This document shows positions 8,956 to 18,497 of a stretch of DNA of 64,000 nt, one piece after another. This DNA is from Gallaecimonas mangrovi (GTDB lineage Bacteria; Pseudomonadota; Gammaproteobacteria; Enterobacterales; Gallaecimonadaceae). The DNA lies in the NCBI RefSeq assembly GCF_003367375.1, contig NZ_CP031416.1, positions 3,169,501-3,233,500 on the forward strand, written 5' to 3'. Each line of letters begins with the position of its first letter. Position 1 is the stretch's first letter. The notes below the pieces were generated by a model. That model saw nothing but the letters and a program-made list of their open reading frames with translations. It did not search any database and was not told the origin of the DNA. The translations under genes and the position numbers were made by a program.

Positions 8956-10308
8956 ATTATTTCCCGAGTTATAGATTTCTGCCGTCGCGTGGTCGGTGGT
9001 AAAGAACAACAAATCACCAGCGTCATCGCCAGGGATAACCACAATATTAGCCGCAAAGCGATCAGCGATAATGCGCTAAAAGTGTTGTATCGATTGAACA
9101 AGGCGGGTTACCAGGCCTATTTGGTTGGTGGCGGTGTGCGCGACTTGCTTTTGGGCCTCAAACCCAAAGACTTCGATATTGTTACCAACGCCACTCCTGA
9201 CGAAATCAAGAAGTTGTTTCGCAACTGCCGCCTGGTTGGCCGCCGGTTCCGTCTTGCCCATATTCTTTTTGGTCGCGAAGTCATCGAAGTGGCAACCTTT
9301 AGGGGCAGCTTAACTGACAACCCCGACGCCGCTCGCTCCGACGAAGGCATGTTGCTGCGCGATAATGCTTATTCCGATTCAGTCGAAGAAGACGCCCTGC
9401 GCCGCGATTTTTCTATCAATGCCCTTTATTACAACATTGCCGACTACAGCATCATTGATTTTGCTGGTGGCATGCAGGCGATAGAAAACCGCCGTATTGA
9501 ACTGATTGGCGACCCGGCCACCCGCTACCGTGAAGACCCGGTGCGGATGCTGCGCGCCGTACGTTTTGCTACCAAGCTCGATATGGACATTGCCCCCGCC
9601 ACGGCCGCGCCTATCCAAGAGCTGGCATCCCTGCTGGATGACATTCCGGCAGCACGCCTTTTTGAAGAAAGCCTCAAGCTCTTTATGGCAGGCCATGGCC
9701 TGGATAATTTTCGCATGCTGTGCGACTACGGCTTGTTCCAACGTCTCTTCCCCAGCCTAACGCCCTTTTTAAGTGACCAAAGGGCCAGCCGTTTTATACA
9801 ACTGGCCCTGGAAAACACCGACTATCGGGTGCGTAACGACATGAAGAGCACCCCGGCATACCTGTTTGCAGCGCTGCTGTGGCCGGTGCTGGATATACGC
9901 GCGCAAGACATTTTGCTCGAATCGGGCCTGCCCAGTAATGACGCTTACCAAATCGCCATGAACGAAGTCTTGGACGAGCAGTGCCGCCATATCGCGATCC
10001 CACGACGTTTTACCACCACTATTCGCGAAATTTGGACCCTGCAAACCCGCCTTGATAAACGTGCCGGCCGCCGGGCTGAGCGCTTGTTTGAGCATCCGCG
10101 GTTTCGCGCCGCTTATGACTTTTTAGAAATGCGCGGTGAGGTTGAAGGCAAAGAAATTAAAGCCTTGGCCGAATGGTGGAAGGAATATCAAAACGTTGAA
10201 GGTGCTGAGAGGCAACGCTTGGTAGCGGGCATTTTTGACAGTAAAGGTGCCAAACGGCGTAAACCTCGCAAACGCAAGCCGCGCCGCAAACCCAACAATG
10301 AGCAATAA
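8956..10308 (+). CDS. pcnB: Poly(A) polymerase I, probable ATT start codon
   Basis: Adds 3' poly(A) tails that mark RNAs for decay. Visible parts are the nucleotidyltransferase head (LVGGGVRDLLLG, then DFDIVT with the catalytic aspartates), the RNA-binding region RYREDPVRMLRAVRFA, and a very basic C-terminal tail (KRRKPRKRKPRRK). There is no ATG at the expected place. The frame offers TTG at 8935, GTG at 8947 and ATT at 8956. Aligning ISRVIDFCRRV with E. coli FTRVANFCRKV puts the ATT at 8956 exactly at the known E. coli AUU start, and AGGTGA (8945-8950) is spaced five bases before it. The GTG lies inside that ribosome site. From the ATT the protein is 450 residues. Overlaps folK. Confidence 0.93.
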   Translation: MISRVIDFCRRVVGGKEQQITSVIARDNHNISRKAISDNALKVLYRLNKAGYQAYLVGGGVRDLLLGLKPKDFDIVTNATPDEIKKLFRNCRLVGRRFRLAHILFGREVIEVATFRGSLTDNPDAARSDEGMLLRDNAYSDSVEEDALRRDFSINALYYNIADYSIIDFAGGMQAIENRRIELIGDPATRYREDPVRMLRAVRFATKLDMDIAPATAAPIQELASLLDDIPAARLFEESLKLFMAGHGLDNFRMLCDYGLFQRLFPSLTPFLSDQRASRFIQLALENTDYRVRNDMKSTPAYLFAALLWPVLDIRAQDILLESGLPSNDAYQIAMNEVLDEQCRHIAIPRRFTTTIREIWTLQTRLDKRAGRRAERLFEHPRFRAAYDFLEMRGEVEGKEIKALAEWWKEYQNVEGAERQRLVAGIFDSKGAKRRKPRKRKPRRKPNNEQ

Positions 10309-10804
10309 GGCCTATATCGGGCTGGGCGCCAACCTTACCAGCCCAGCCCGCCAACTCTGGCAGGCACTGCACCACCTTGCCGCCCTGCCAGAGACTCGCC
10401 TTCTCGCCAGTTCCAGCTTTTATCGCAGCGCCCCCATGGGCCCGCAAGACCAACCCGATTACGTTAATGCGGTAGCGCTAATTGATACTGCGCTTGCGCC
10501 TTTGGCCCTACTGGATGCTTTGCAAGCCATAGAGAACCAGCAAGGCCGCATCAGAACGCGGCACTGGGGCGAGCGCACCCTGGATTTAGACTTGCTGCTT
10601 TACGGGCAAATTACCCTCGATTTGCCGCGCCTTAAGGTGCCGCATTATGGCTTAAAAGATCGCAATTTTGTGATCCAGCCCCTATTTGAGCTCTCCCCTG
10701 AACTGGTACTACCAGATGGCAAAGCCTTGGTAGATCTGGCCTGCACTACAAATGACCTCGTCAAGGTGGCACCACCACTTTGCGACTGCCGAACCTTGCG
10801 TTAG
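10298..10804 (+). CDS. folK: 2-amino-4-hydroxy-6-hydroxymethyldihydropteridine pyrophosphokinase
   Basis: 168 residues. HPPK transfers pyrophosphate from ATP to the pterin in folate synthesis. Motifs: YIGLGAN at the start, FYRSAP, NAVALI, and the signature [18 protein letters not shown], which includes the magnesium-binding aspartates. The ATG at 10298 lies within the last codons of pcnB (11-base overlap), so the longer upstream frame is only pcnB shadow. Folate and pantothenate genes are adjacent, as in E. coli. Confidence 0.95.
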   Translation: MSNKAYIGLGANLTSPARQLWQALHHLAALPETRLLASSSFYRSAPMGPQDQPDYVNAVALIDTALAPLALLDALQAIENQQGRIRTRHWGERTLDLDLLLYGQITLDLPRLKVPHYGLKDRNFVIQPLFELSPELVLPDGKALVDLACTTNDLVKVAPPLCDCRTLR

Positions 10805-10838
10805 AGTAATCGCCCTAATTCGCTCGGAAGGCCTCCTT

Positions 10839-11660
10839 ATGAGCAAGGTCAATGAAGCCGCGCTGAAAAAACGCATCAGCATTTCTACTCTGCATAAAAT
10901 GAAACAGCGTGGTGAAAAATTCGCCACCCTTACCGCTTACGACGCCAGTTTTGCCAAGCTTTTTGACGACCATGGGGTGTCAATGCTGTTGATTGGCGAT
11001 TCGCTGGGTAATGTGGTTCAAGGGCTCGACGATACCTTGGCCGTAACGGTTGACGATATTGCCTACCATACCCGTTGCGTCAGAGCCGCCACCCAAGGCG
11101 CCCTTATCGTCGCTGACTTGCCCTTTATGAGCTACGCCACCCACGAAAAGGCCTGTGAAAACGCTGCCACCCTGATGCGCGCTGGCGCACAGATGGTGAA
11201 ATTAGAAGGCGGCGAATGGATTTGCGACACCATCCGCAGCTTGGTGCAACGTAGTGTGCCGGTCTGTGCCCACATTGGCCTGATGCCACAATCAGTGCAC
11301 CTGATGGGTGGCTACAAGGTACAAGGCAAATCCGACGAAGACGCCCAGCGCATTCTGCGTGAAGCTAAAGCGGTAGAAGCCGCTGGCGCACAACTACTGG
11401 TTATCGAATGCGTCAGCCAAAAAGTGGCCAAGGCCGTTACCGAGGCGCTCAGCATTCCGGTTATCGGCATTGGCGCTGGCCCTGACACCGACGGCCAAAT
11501 ATTGGTAATGCATGACCTTTTTGGGATTAGTGCTGGCCATATCCCTAAGTTTTCTAAGAATTTCTTAACCGAGACAGGTAACATGCAACAAGCGGTTGCT
11601 CGTTATGTCTCTGACGTGGCCGAAGGACATTTTCCGGCGGCCGAGCATTCGTTTGAGTGA
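10839..11660 (+). CDS. panB: 3-methyl-2-oxobutanoate hydroxymethyltransferase
   Basis: 273 residues. First step of pantothenate synthesis: transfers a hydroxymethyl group from methylene-THF to ketoisovalerate. Conserved parts include [19 protein letters not shown] (metal-binding Asp), [10 protein letters not shown] and [12 protein letters not shown]. The ATG at 10839 follows GGAAG by eight bases; the upstream frame overlaps folK. It carries about ten extra N-terminal residues compared with E. coli PanB (264). panC follows 12 bases later. Confidence 0.95.
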   Translation: MSKVNEAALKKRISISTLHKMKQRGEKFATLTAYDASFAKLFDDHGVSMLLIGDSLGNVVQGLDDTLAVTVDDIAYHTRCVRAATQGALIVADLPFMSYATHEKACENAATLMRAGAQMVKLEGGEWICDTIRSLVQRSVPVCAHIGLMPQSVHLMGGYKVQGKSDEDAQRILREAKAVEAAGAQLLVIECVSQKVAKAVTEALSIPVIGIGAGPDTDGQILVMHDLFGISAGHIPKFSKNFLTETGNMQQAVARYVSDVAEGHFPAAEHSFE

Positions 11661-11672
11661 GGTAATAGCCGA

Positions 11673-12527
11673 ATGCGCACCGTGCATTCCGTAAAAGATC
11701 TGCGTGCCCAGGTAAAGGCCTGGCACCAGAAGGGCGAAAAAGTCGCTCTGGTCCCAACCATGGGTAACCTTCACGAAGGCCACCTGACCCTGGTCAGGGA
11801 AGCAAAACAGCAAGCAGACCGTGTGGTTGTTTCTATTTTTGTAAACCCCATGCAGTTTGGTGCTAACGAAGACCTAAGCGCCTACCCGCGCACCCCGGAA
11901 GAAGATTCCCGGGCCTTGTTTGATGAAGGGGTCGATTTGCTGTTTATGCCGCCCCCCGAAGCGCTCTACCCGCATGGCATGGAAGGCCACACCAAAGTTG
12001 AAGTCCCTGGCATTTCCGATCTGTACTGTGGTCAAACCCGGCCTGGGCATTTTCGTGGCGTGACCACGGTAGTGTGTAAGCTATTTAACTTGGTTCAGCC
12101 GGATGTTGCCTGTTTTGGCATGAAAGACTATCAGCAGCTGGCCGTTATTCGGCGCATGGTTGAAGACTTAGCCATGCCGATTGAGATCCGCGGCGTTGCG
12201 ACGGTTCGCGCAGAAAGCGGCTTGGCGCTGAGTTCACGTAACGGCTACCTTATTGCTGAGCAGCGGCAACAAGCCCCGGCCCTTTATGCCACCTTGCAAG
12301 CAATGGGCGAAGCCTTAGCGCAAGGGAACACCGATTTTGCTGCGCTCATTGAGCAAGGCAAAAGCCGCCTGGAACAGGCTGGCTTTAAACCCGACTACCT
12401 CCACATTCTGAATGCCGATACTCTGGCACCGGCAACCAAGAACGATCAGGAAGTCGTGTTATTGGCGGCAGCTTACATTGGTAAAGCGCGCCTGATAGAC
12501 AACCTGCTTGTGAATTTGCAGGCCTGA
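11673..12527 (+). CDS. panC: Pantoate--beta-alanine ligase
   Basis: 284 residues. Joins pantoate and beta-alanine using ATP, via a pantoyl-adenylate. The HIGH-type motif is [11 protein letters not shown], the nucleotide-binding stretch is FGMKDYQQL, and the KMSKS-equivalent is LALSSRN. Cotranscribed with panB (12-base gap). panD is 95 bases downstream and may have its own promoter. Confidence 0.96.
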   Translation: MRTVHSVKDLRAQVKAWHQKGEKVALVPTMGNLHEGHLTLVREAKQQADRVVVSIFVNPMQFGANEDLSAYPRTPEEDSRALFDEGVDLLFMPPPEALYPHGMEGHTKVEVPGISDLYCGQTRPGHFRGVTTVVCKLFNLVQPDVACFGMKDYQQLAVIRRMVEDLAMPIEIRGVATVRAESGLALSSRNGYLIAEQRQQAPALYATLQAMGEALAQGNTDFAALIEQGKSRLEQAGFKPDYLHILNADTLAPATKNDQEVVLLAAAYIGKARLIDNLLVNLQA

Positions 12528-12542
12528 AATATTTGGTTTATA

Positions 12543-12574
12543 TTGCGCCGACTTTTGCGGCTGCGTGGTAATAT
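12543..12574 (+). promoter_or_regulatory. Possible promoter for panD
   Basis: An extended -10 (TGGTAATAT, hexamer 12569-12574) lies 49 bases before panD. The only -35 candidate (TTGCGC at 12543) has a long 20-base spacer, so this rests on the extended -10. Confidence 0.3.
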
Positions 12575-12622
12575 TGCCGCGTTTTCCGTCATCGTCGCGA
12601 AAAAATTATAGGATTTTTAGCC

Positions 12623-13003
12623 ATGCAAAGAGTCATGCTGCAAGGCAAACTGCACCAAGCCCGAGTTACTCACTCTGTCTTGGAATATGAAGGTTCCTGT
12701 GCCATTGACCAGGATCTTCTTGATGCTGCCGGCATTCTGGAATACGAAGAAATCCAAATCTACAACATCGACAACGGTGAGCGCTTTACCACCTACGCCA
12801 TTAGTGGCGAACGTGGTTCTAAAGTCATTTCTGTTAACGGTGCTGCAGCGCGCCGAGCCGACAAGGGCGATCGTATTATTATTTGCGCCTTTGTTCGTCT
12901 GGACGCGGAAGAAGTGCAAAAGCACAAGCCCAGCCTGGTTTACCTGGATGCAGAAAACAACATCGTGCGCACCAGCAAAGCCATACCCGTGCAGGTAGCT
13001 TGA
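12623..13003 (+). CDS. panD: Aspartate 1-decarboxylase proenzyme
   Basis: 126 residues. Makes beta-alanine from aspartate for panC. The self-cleavage site Gly24-Ser25 is present in EGSCAID; Ser25 becomes the pyruvoyl group. The catalytic Tyr58 context (RFTTYAISG) is intact. A TAGGA site lies upstream. Together, panB, panC and panD supply the coenzyme A precursor. In E. coli panD is separated from panC by a small gene; here they are adjacent. Confidence 0.96.
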   Translation: MQRVMLQGKLHQARVTHSVLEYEGSCAIDQDLLDAAGILEYEEIQIYNIDNGERFTTYAISGERGSKVISVNGAAARRADKGDRIIICAFVRLDAEEVQKHKPSLVYLDAENNIVRTSKAIPVQVA

Positions 13004-13014
13004 TTACTTAAGCA

Positions 13015-13045
13015 CAAAAAAACGCCGGCTTGCCGGCGTTTTTTT
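13015..13045. terminator. Bidirectional terminator between panD and the 32-residue ORF
   Basis: A perfect AACGCCGGC / GCCGGCGTT stem with A and T tracts on both sides. On the minus strand the stop codon of the small ORF touches it. Confidence 0.85.
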
Positions 13046-13142
13046 ATTCCATCATTGCCCAGAGATAGAGCCCTTCCAGGGCGAGCAGCAACACTGCGGC
13101 AGTAAAAACCACCGTTAACTTCACCTTGATAAGCTCTCTCAT
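13044..13142 (-). CDS. Unlisted 32-residue single-span membrane peptide
   Basis: A short frame of 33 codons ends right at the terminator. It has a basic N-terminus (MRELIKVK), one hydrophobic segment (about residues 9-28: LTVVFTAAVLLLALEGLYLW) and a short end AMME. AGAGGGG sits five bases before the ATG, a strong ribosome site. It lies 63 bases after the TrmB-like gene on the same strand and could be the last gene of the yadG-yadH-trmB-like unit. I do not recognise a family. Start, ribosome site, single hydrophobic span and terminator together make chance less likely. Confidence 0.5.
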   Translation of the reverse strand: MRELIKVKLTVVFTAAVLLLALEGLYLWAMME

Positions 13143-13205
13143 GGCAGCCCCTCTGTTGTGGTTGCTACCTTCAAAGTAGGTGCTTTTAGGCATCTGTGCA
13201 CGGCG

Positions 13206-13865
13206 CTACGCTAGGTTAAGGTCCGCTTTTAACTGCCAGCACGGCTGCCCTGCCTGCATATACTTGCGCTCAAATGGGGTAATAGGTGCTAAGGTCACCT
13301 CGGCTTGCTGGCTTTCTATACCAGCTAATTGCAAGGCTCTGGCAAACTCCAATACATAGAGCTGCCAATTGGAACGCACTTCTAATTGCCCACCCAGTGC
13401 CAACAGCGCCGCAAAACTCGGGCCGCCGTGCCAGCGCCGGCCTAAATGGGCGGCTTTTGGCCAAGGGTTGGGGTACAACAAGTAATGGTGACTGGGCTTA
13501 AGGCCGTGCTCCACCAGGAGCCGCCACAAGTCGTTTAGGTCGGCTCTTAACACCAAGTAGTTATCTTGTGCCGAGGCATAATGGGCATGTTTGCCTAAGC
13601 GATGAGCAGACTTATCCACCCCCACTACCACCGCCTCCGGGTGGCGCTGGGCCAGCACCGCCGTACTTTCCCCAACCCCGCAGCAGCTGTCTAACACCAG
13701 CGGCTTTGCGCTGTGCTTGGCAAGCCATTGCTCAAGTTCAGCAAAAGCGGCCAGGCTATGCTCGGCATAGGGCTTTTTAAAGGTATGACGAAGGTGGCGT
13801 GAGACCACCTCGTCGAGCTTTTCGTTTAGTCCTGCTTGGTTACTAACAACGGCTTTGGCTTCCAT
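13206..13865 (-). CDS. TrmB-like SAM-dependent methyltransferase
   Basis: 219 residues. A Rossmann SAM-binding motif (VLDSCCGVGEST, then VGVDKS) is followed by the TrmB-type motif LLYPNPWPKAAHLGRR, and TPFERKY near the C-terminus corresponds to the TrmB T-x-FE-x-K signature. TrmB makes 7-methylguanosine at tRNA position 46. The sequence departs from standard TrmB (YPNPWPK rather than FPDPWPK, and a different N-terminus), so it may be a divergent paralogue with another RNA target. The start overlaps the stop of the ABC permease by one base (TGATG), so it is translated with yadGH. Family placement is secure; substrate is inferred. Confidence 0.75.
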   Translation of the reverse strand: MEAKAVVSNQAGLNEKLDEVVSRHLRHTFKKPYAEHSLAAFAELEQWLAKHSAKPLVLDSCCGVGESTAVLAQRHPEAVVVGVDKSAHRLGKHAHYASAQDNYLVLRADLNDLWRLLVEHGLKPSHHYLLYPNPWPKAAHLGRRWHGGPSFAALLALGGQLEVRSNWQLYVLEFARALQLAGIESQQAEVTLAPITPFERKYMQAGQPCWQLKADLNLA

Positions 13866-14635
13866 CAGTGACGCAGCCCCACGCCTTTACGAATAAGATG
13901 TAGTGCCAAGAAATACATGGCCACAATCATCACCACCAGTACCGTAAACGCTTGCCAAAGGGCGATATCAGAACTGCCAAGAAAGCCATAACGAAAGGCA
14001 TTTACCATGTATAAAATCGGGTTCACATGGCTAAGTGCCTGCCAAAAGCCGGGCAGTAAGCTAATCGAGTAAAAAACCCCGCCAAGATAAGTCAGCGGTG
14101 TCAGCACAAAGGTCGGCACGATAGAGATATCGTCAAAGCTTTTTGCGAATAAGGCGTTGAGGAGCCCACCAAGACTAAACAACAACGACGTTAGAATAAC
14201 GGTGACAATCACCACCAACGGGTGCTGAATATGAATATGGGCAAAGAACAGCGACACCACTGTCACAATGGCACCGACTAACAGGCCCCGAGCCATACCG
14301 CCGGCCACAAAGCCGAAAATGATGATGCTATTGGGAATAGGTGCCACCAGCATTTCTTCAATAAAGCGCTGAAATTTAGCCGAGAAAAAGCTCGATGCAA
14401 CATTCGAATAGGAGTTGGTTATTACCGACATCATAATAAGGCCGGGCACGATAAACTCCATATAGTTATAACCGCCCATCTGCCCTACCCGGCTGCCGAT
14501 AAGGCTACCGAAAATAATAAAGTACAGGGTCATGGTAATGGCCGGTGGCACCAGCGTTTGTACCCAAATGCGCATAAAGCGGTTGATTTCTTTATACACG
14601 ATGGAGTTTAAGGCAACACGGTTACGGCTATTCAT
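13865..14635 (-). CDS. yadH: ABC-2 type transporter permease (YadH)
   Basis: 256 residues, the same length as E. coli YadH, with about six hydrophobic segments and the ABC-2 motif region ending in TYLGGVFYS and NPILYMVNAFRYGFLG. It forms the membrane part of an exporter with the ATPase encoded just upstream (four-base overlap). The transported substrate is unknown. Confidence 0.9.
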   Translation of the reverse strand: MNSRNRVALNSIVYKEINRFMRIWVQTLVPPAITMTLYFIIFGSLIGSRVGQMGGYNYMEFIVPGLIMMSVITNSYSNVASSFFSAKFQRFIEEMLVAPIPNSIIIFGFVAGGMARGLLVGAIVTVVSLFFAHIHIQHPLVVIVTVILTSLLFSLGGLLNALFAKSFDDISIVPTFVLTPLTYLGGVFYSISLLPGFWQALSHVNPILYMVNAFRYGFLGSSDIALWQAFTVLVVMIVAMYFLALHLIRKGVGLRH

Positions 14636-15570
14636 GCCTGACCTCCATTACGACCGTTTTCAACCAGGGTGACAAAAAGCTCTTCCAAGCGGTTGGATTT
14701 ATTCCGCATGCTCAGCACCTCAACCCCCTGCGCGGTCAGCTGGGCAAAAAGTGGGTTAAGGCCCGCCTCTTTCGCCACTTGTACTTCCAGGCTGTTTCCT
14801 TCCAGCATTCTGGACTCAAAACCTTGCAGCGTCGGTACTGCACCGCCTTCTACCAGGTCGAGAATAAAGGTTTCGGTATTAAGCTTACCCAGCAGGCCTT
14901 TCATGGTGGTGTTTTCGACAATACGGCCGTGGTCGATGATGGCGATGTTGCGGCACAGCATCTCAGCCTCTTCAAGGTAATGGGTGGTTAAAATAATGGT
15001 TAACCCTTCCTCATTAAGTTGACGTAAATAGCGCCACATTGAGCGGCGAATTTCGATATCCACCCCGGCGGTAGGCTCATCGAGAATAAGCAGTTTCGGC
15101 TCGTGCACCAATGCCCGCGCAATCATCAGCCGGCGCTTCATCCCACCCGAAAGCTCGCGAGTACGGGCGTCTTTTTTGCCCCACAGATCCAGCTCTTTTA
15201 GCAGTTGTTCAGCTTTAACCAGGGCCTTTGCACGCGGCACACCGTAATAGCCCGCTTGGTTAACCACCACTTGCAGCACGGTTTCAAACTGATTGAAGTT
15301 AAATTCTTGTGGCACCAGCCCCAGGGAACTTTTTGCGGAAACCGGGTCACGGTCTAGGTCGTGGCCAAAGATAGTGACCTTGCCTTCACTCTTATTCACC
15401 AGTGACGACAAAATGCCAATGGTGGTGGATTTACCGGCACCGTTAGGGCCCAACAGGGCAAAAAAGTCACCCTGGGTGACTTGCAAGTCAATCCCTCTTA
15501 GGGCTTGGGTACCGCCTTTATAGGTTTTTTTAAGATTGCTGATATCCAGCGCAATGGAACTTGCTGACAT
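14632..15570 (-). CDS. yadG: ABC transporter ATP-binding protein (YadG)
   Basis: 312 residues. Walker A GPNGAGKST, the signature LSGGMKRRL, Walker B LLILDEPTAGVD and the H-loop LTTHYLEEAE are all intact. It is a drug- or polysaccharide-type exporter ATPase paired with YadH. The minus-strand order yadG, yadH, TrmB-like gene is linked by overlaps. In E. coli yadGH also lie between panD and can/hpt, so this is conserved context. Confidence 0.92.
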   Translation of the reverse strand: MSASSIALDISNLKKTYKGGTQALRGIDLQVTQGDFFALLGPNGAGKSTTIGILSSLVNKSEGKVTIFGHDLDRDPVSAKSSLGLVPQEFNFNQFETVLQVVVNQAGYYGVPRAKALVKAEQLLKELDLWGKKDARTRELSGGMKRRLMIARALVHEPKLLILDEPTAGVDIEIRRSMWRYLRQLNEEGLTIILTTHYLEEAEMLCRNIAIIDHGRIVENTTMKGLLGKLNTETFILDLVEGGAVPTLQGFESRMLEGNSLEVQVAKEAGLNPLFAQLTAQGVEVLSMRNKSNRLEELFVTLVENGRNGGQA

Positions 15571-15707
15571 GGTTCCTCCCGATTAAGTGTGGCCATTATA
15601 CCCAGATCTTTCGATGGATGCCGACCATTGGGAGCCATTAATGCGTTAGATAAATAACCTTAAAAATCAAATGGAAATAGAATTTTTAATGCCAAAAACA
15701 CGCTGTT

Positions 15708-18497
15708 TCAAAGATTCGCCCAGCGGCCTTTGCTATGGCGCTGTAATAAAGCGCGAAACTGCTCTGCTGGCTGCGGTTTCCCTAAATAGTACCCCTGCGC
15801 AATATCAACCTTTTCTGCTTCCAAAATGGCGAGCTGTTCGGCGGTTTCAACCCCTTCAGCCACCACCTGTAATTCCAGGTTATGGGCCATGTTGACGATG
15901 GCGCTGATAAGCGATCTTGCCTGTTGGTTGTCGTTGCCCAGCCCGCGAATAAAGCTCTGATCGATTTTCAAACAATCGACGGCAAAGCGTTTTAAATAAC
16001 TTAGACTGGAATAGCCAGTACCAAAATCATCAATGGAAAGGCGCACATCCAGGCTTTTCAGTTTTTGCACCACCTCTAAGGTGGCTTCCACGTTGTCCAT
16101 CATCAAGCTTTCGGTGAGTTCCAGCTCCAGGCTATTAGGGGGGATGTTGCTTTCTGCCAGCGCCGACTCCAGTAAAGTGAAAAAGTCGGCTCTTAGGATT
16201 TGTTTCACCGAAATATTCACCGCCATCAAGCCATCAAATCCGAGTTCTCGCCATATCGCCAGTTCACGGCAGGCTTCGGTTAGCGCCCAAGCCCCGAGCG
16301 GAATAATAAGGCCCGTTTCTTCGGCCAGCGGGATAAAGCGGCCCGGAGAAACCGCGCCTAAATCCGGACTTTCCCAACGTAACAGCGCCTCTGCCCCAAC
16401 TAAACGTCCAGTGTCAATCTCGATTTGCGGTTGGTAATACAGTTGGAGCTGAGTCGAACCGATGGCGTCTTTTAAGGCCGACTCGATGCGTAGGCGCTCC
16501 GCCAGATTTTTGTCCATGTGTTGAGAAAAATAGCTACAGGAAGCTCGGCCGCTATCTTTGGCATGATAAAGCGCCGTATCAGCGCGGCGAAGCAGCTGGT
16601 CTGTACTGTCTCCGTCGGCGGGATAGAAAGACACACCGATGGATGTACTTATCCAAAGTCGGTGCCCTTTCACCACAAAAGGCTCGCTCATCACGGCCAG
16701 GATACTGTGCACTAACGTTTCAACCTGGCGGCGGTCTGCAACATTTGGCAGCAATAGCAGAAATTCGTCGCCGCCCTGGCGAGACAATACATCGTCATCA
16801 CCACAAAGCGGGTGCAAACGCTTAACCACTTCTTTTAGCAAAGCGTCGCCAACATCGTGGCCAAGGCTGTCGTTAATCGATTTAAAGCGGTCTAAATCCA
16901 AGTAAATCATTGCCAGCTGCTGCTGGCGACGGGCAGCCGCCACAATGGCTTCATCGCAGCGCTCCACCAACCTGGTACGATTAGGTAACCCCGTTAGCGG
17001 GTCGTGATAGGCCAAAAAGGCAATGCGAGCCTCGGCAGCTTTTCGGTCGGTGATATCAGAAAAAACCGCGACGTAATGCAACACTTGGCCGACATTGTCT
17101 TTGACGCTGCGAATATTTAACCACTGCGGATAAATTTCGCCGCTTTTACGTTTATTCCAAATCTCCCCTTGCCAGCAGCCGATGTCATAAAGCTGCTTCC
17201 ACATGGTTTGATAAAAGGTTTTATCTTGGTAGCCCGAACTTAAAACCCGGGGGGTTTTACCGACCACATCATCGGCACTAAAACCGGTAATGGCACAAAA
17301 GGCGCTGTTAACCGCCAAGATAGACTGCTGGGCGTCGGTTATCATCACACCGTCAAGGCTGACTTCCACCACTTGTGCCAGTAGGTGCAAATCGTGCTCC
17401 CGCCGCAGCCTATCGCTGATATCCCGAAACGACATCAGTAAAAAGGCTTGGCCTTGTTCCTCAAACAAACACCCCGAGGCCTCAGCGTCAATACGCTCTC
17501 CCCAGCGGGTTTGAAAATGCACCCGTTCACAGTGAAAAAGGTTATTTTGCATCTTGCTAAGGAGCACTTCTCGGTCTTTAAACATCAACCAAAGCCCCAA
17601 TTCACTGGCGGTTTTACCTACCGCTTCTTCCTTTTGCCAGCCAATGGTTTTTACCCAGTTTTCATTAACATCAACAATGCGGCCATCGTCGAAGTGACTG
17701 ATGGTGACCAAGTCAGGTAGCGACTTAAAGATACGCACAAAGCGCGACTGCTGTTCCAAGGTTTGCTGGTGGCTTTCGTTCAGTGCATTTAAAGCAGCAT
17801 CTTCACTGTCCATGGTTTGGTTAAGTAAACGCCCTAACTGGCCCAGTTCATAGGTGGTCATGGCGGGAACACGAAGCGTACGCTCGCCGCCAATACGGCG
17901 CTGTAGCACGTCAAGAATATCGTCTAGCGGCTTCATCATCATGCGCCGATAAAGCCAATAAAAAACAGAACAGCCCAGCAAACACAAGACAAAGGCAAAC
18001 ACCAGTAGCCGCAGACGGTTTTGCAGTTGCAGGGCGTTTGACGGCAGGGTGTCAAACCACATCATCAGTGACACCTTGCCGTTATCCTGCGGATAAACAA
18101 AAAACGCTTGGCTGGCACCATAAACGGCACGGTGTTTATGCCAATTAGCGGGGTCAGGAAGCCACACTTTGGCTGCCAGTGCATCAACGGACATGCCCTG
18201 TAAGGCCGCATCGCTACTTTGCACCGCACGTCCTTGGCGAATAACTAACAGCCGGGTGAGCTGATGTTTGGCCACCAGCTCGCGAAAATCTTGCGTCAAA
18301 ATACCTTCGCTGACATCACTGGCGTTATGTACCAAAGACGCCACTAAGGCCGATTTTTCTTGGGTTAGCTGCTTTACCACCGTCATATCAGCTCGCTGTT
18401 CAAGCCAAATACCGAGTAAGGCGCCAACTAACGCCAGCGATATCATGGTTAGCAGTAAACGCGTACGTAGGGATTGCCAGGAACGCAGAGGTGTCAT
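15708..18497 (-). CDS. Membrane-bound PAS-PAS-GGDEF-EAL cyclic-di-GMP protein
   Basis: 929 residues. Domain order: transmembrane helix (about 12-32), periplasmic sensor region (about 33-165), second helix (about 168-190), HAMP-like linker, two PAS/PAC domains (about 260-375 and 380-505), GGDEF domain (about 515-675) with an intact GGDEF, then an EAL domain (about 690-929) with AEALLRW, LELTESL, DDFGTGYSS and the loop residues needed for phosphodiesterase activity. No RxxD inhibitory site precedes GGDEF. It could make or break cyclic-di-GMP; EAL looks fully competent. Start: the ATG at 18497 leads directly into MTPLRSWQSLRTRLLL. A TTG 32 codons upstream has no clear ribosome site. Confidence 0.88.
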   Translation of the reverse strand: MTPLRSWQSLRTRLLLTMISLALVGALLGIWLEQRADMTVVKQLTQEKSALVASLVHNASDVSEGILTQDFRELVAKHQLTRLLVIRQGRAVQSSDAALQGMSVDALAAKVWLPDPANWHKHRAVYGASQAFFVYPQDNGKVSLMMWFDTLPSNALQLQNRLRLLVFAFVLCLLGCSVFYWLYRRMMMKPLDDILDVLQRRIGGERTLRVPAMTTYELGQLGRLLNQTMDSEDAALNALNESHQQTLEQQSRFVRIFKSLPDLVTISHFDDGRIVDVNENWVKTIGWQKEEAVGKTASELGLWLMFKDREVLLSKMQNNLFHCERVHFQTRWGERIDAEASGCLFEEQGQAFLLMSFRDISDRLRREHDLHLLAQVVEVSLDGVMITDAQQSILAVNSAFCAITGFSADDVVGKTPRVLSSGYQDKTFYQTMWKQLYDIGCWQGEIWNKRKSGEIYPQWLNIRSVKDNVGQVLHYVAVFSDITDRKAAEARIAFLAYHDPLTGLPNRTRLVERCDEAIVAAARRQQQLAMIYLDLDRFKSINDSLGHDVGDALLKEVVKRLHPLCGDDDVLSRQGGDEFLLLLPNVADRRQVETLVHSILAVMSEPFVVKGHRLWISTSIGVSFYPADGDSTDQLLRRADTALYHAKDSGRASCSYFSQHMDKNLAERLRIESALKDAIGSTQLQLYYQPQIEIDTGRLVGAEALLRWESPDLGAVSPGRFIPLAEETGLIIPLGAWALTEACRELAIWRELGFDGLMAVNISVKQILRADFFTLLESALAESNIPPNSLELELTESLMMDNVEATLEVVQKLKSLDVRLSIDDFGTGYSSLSYLKRFAVDCLKIDQSFIRGLGNDNQQARSLISAIVNMAHNLELQVVAEGVETAEQLAILEAEKVDIAQGYYLGKPQPAEQFRALLQRHSKGRWANL

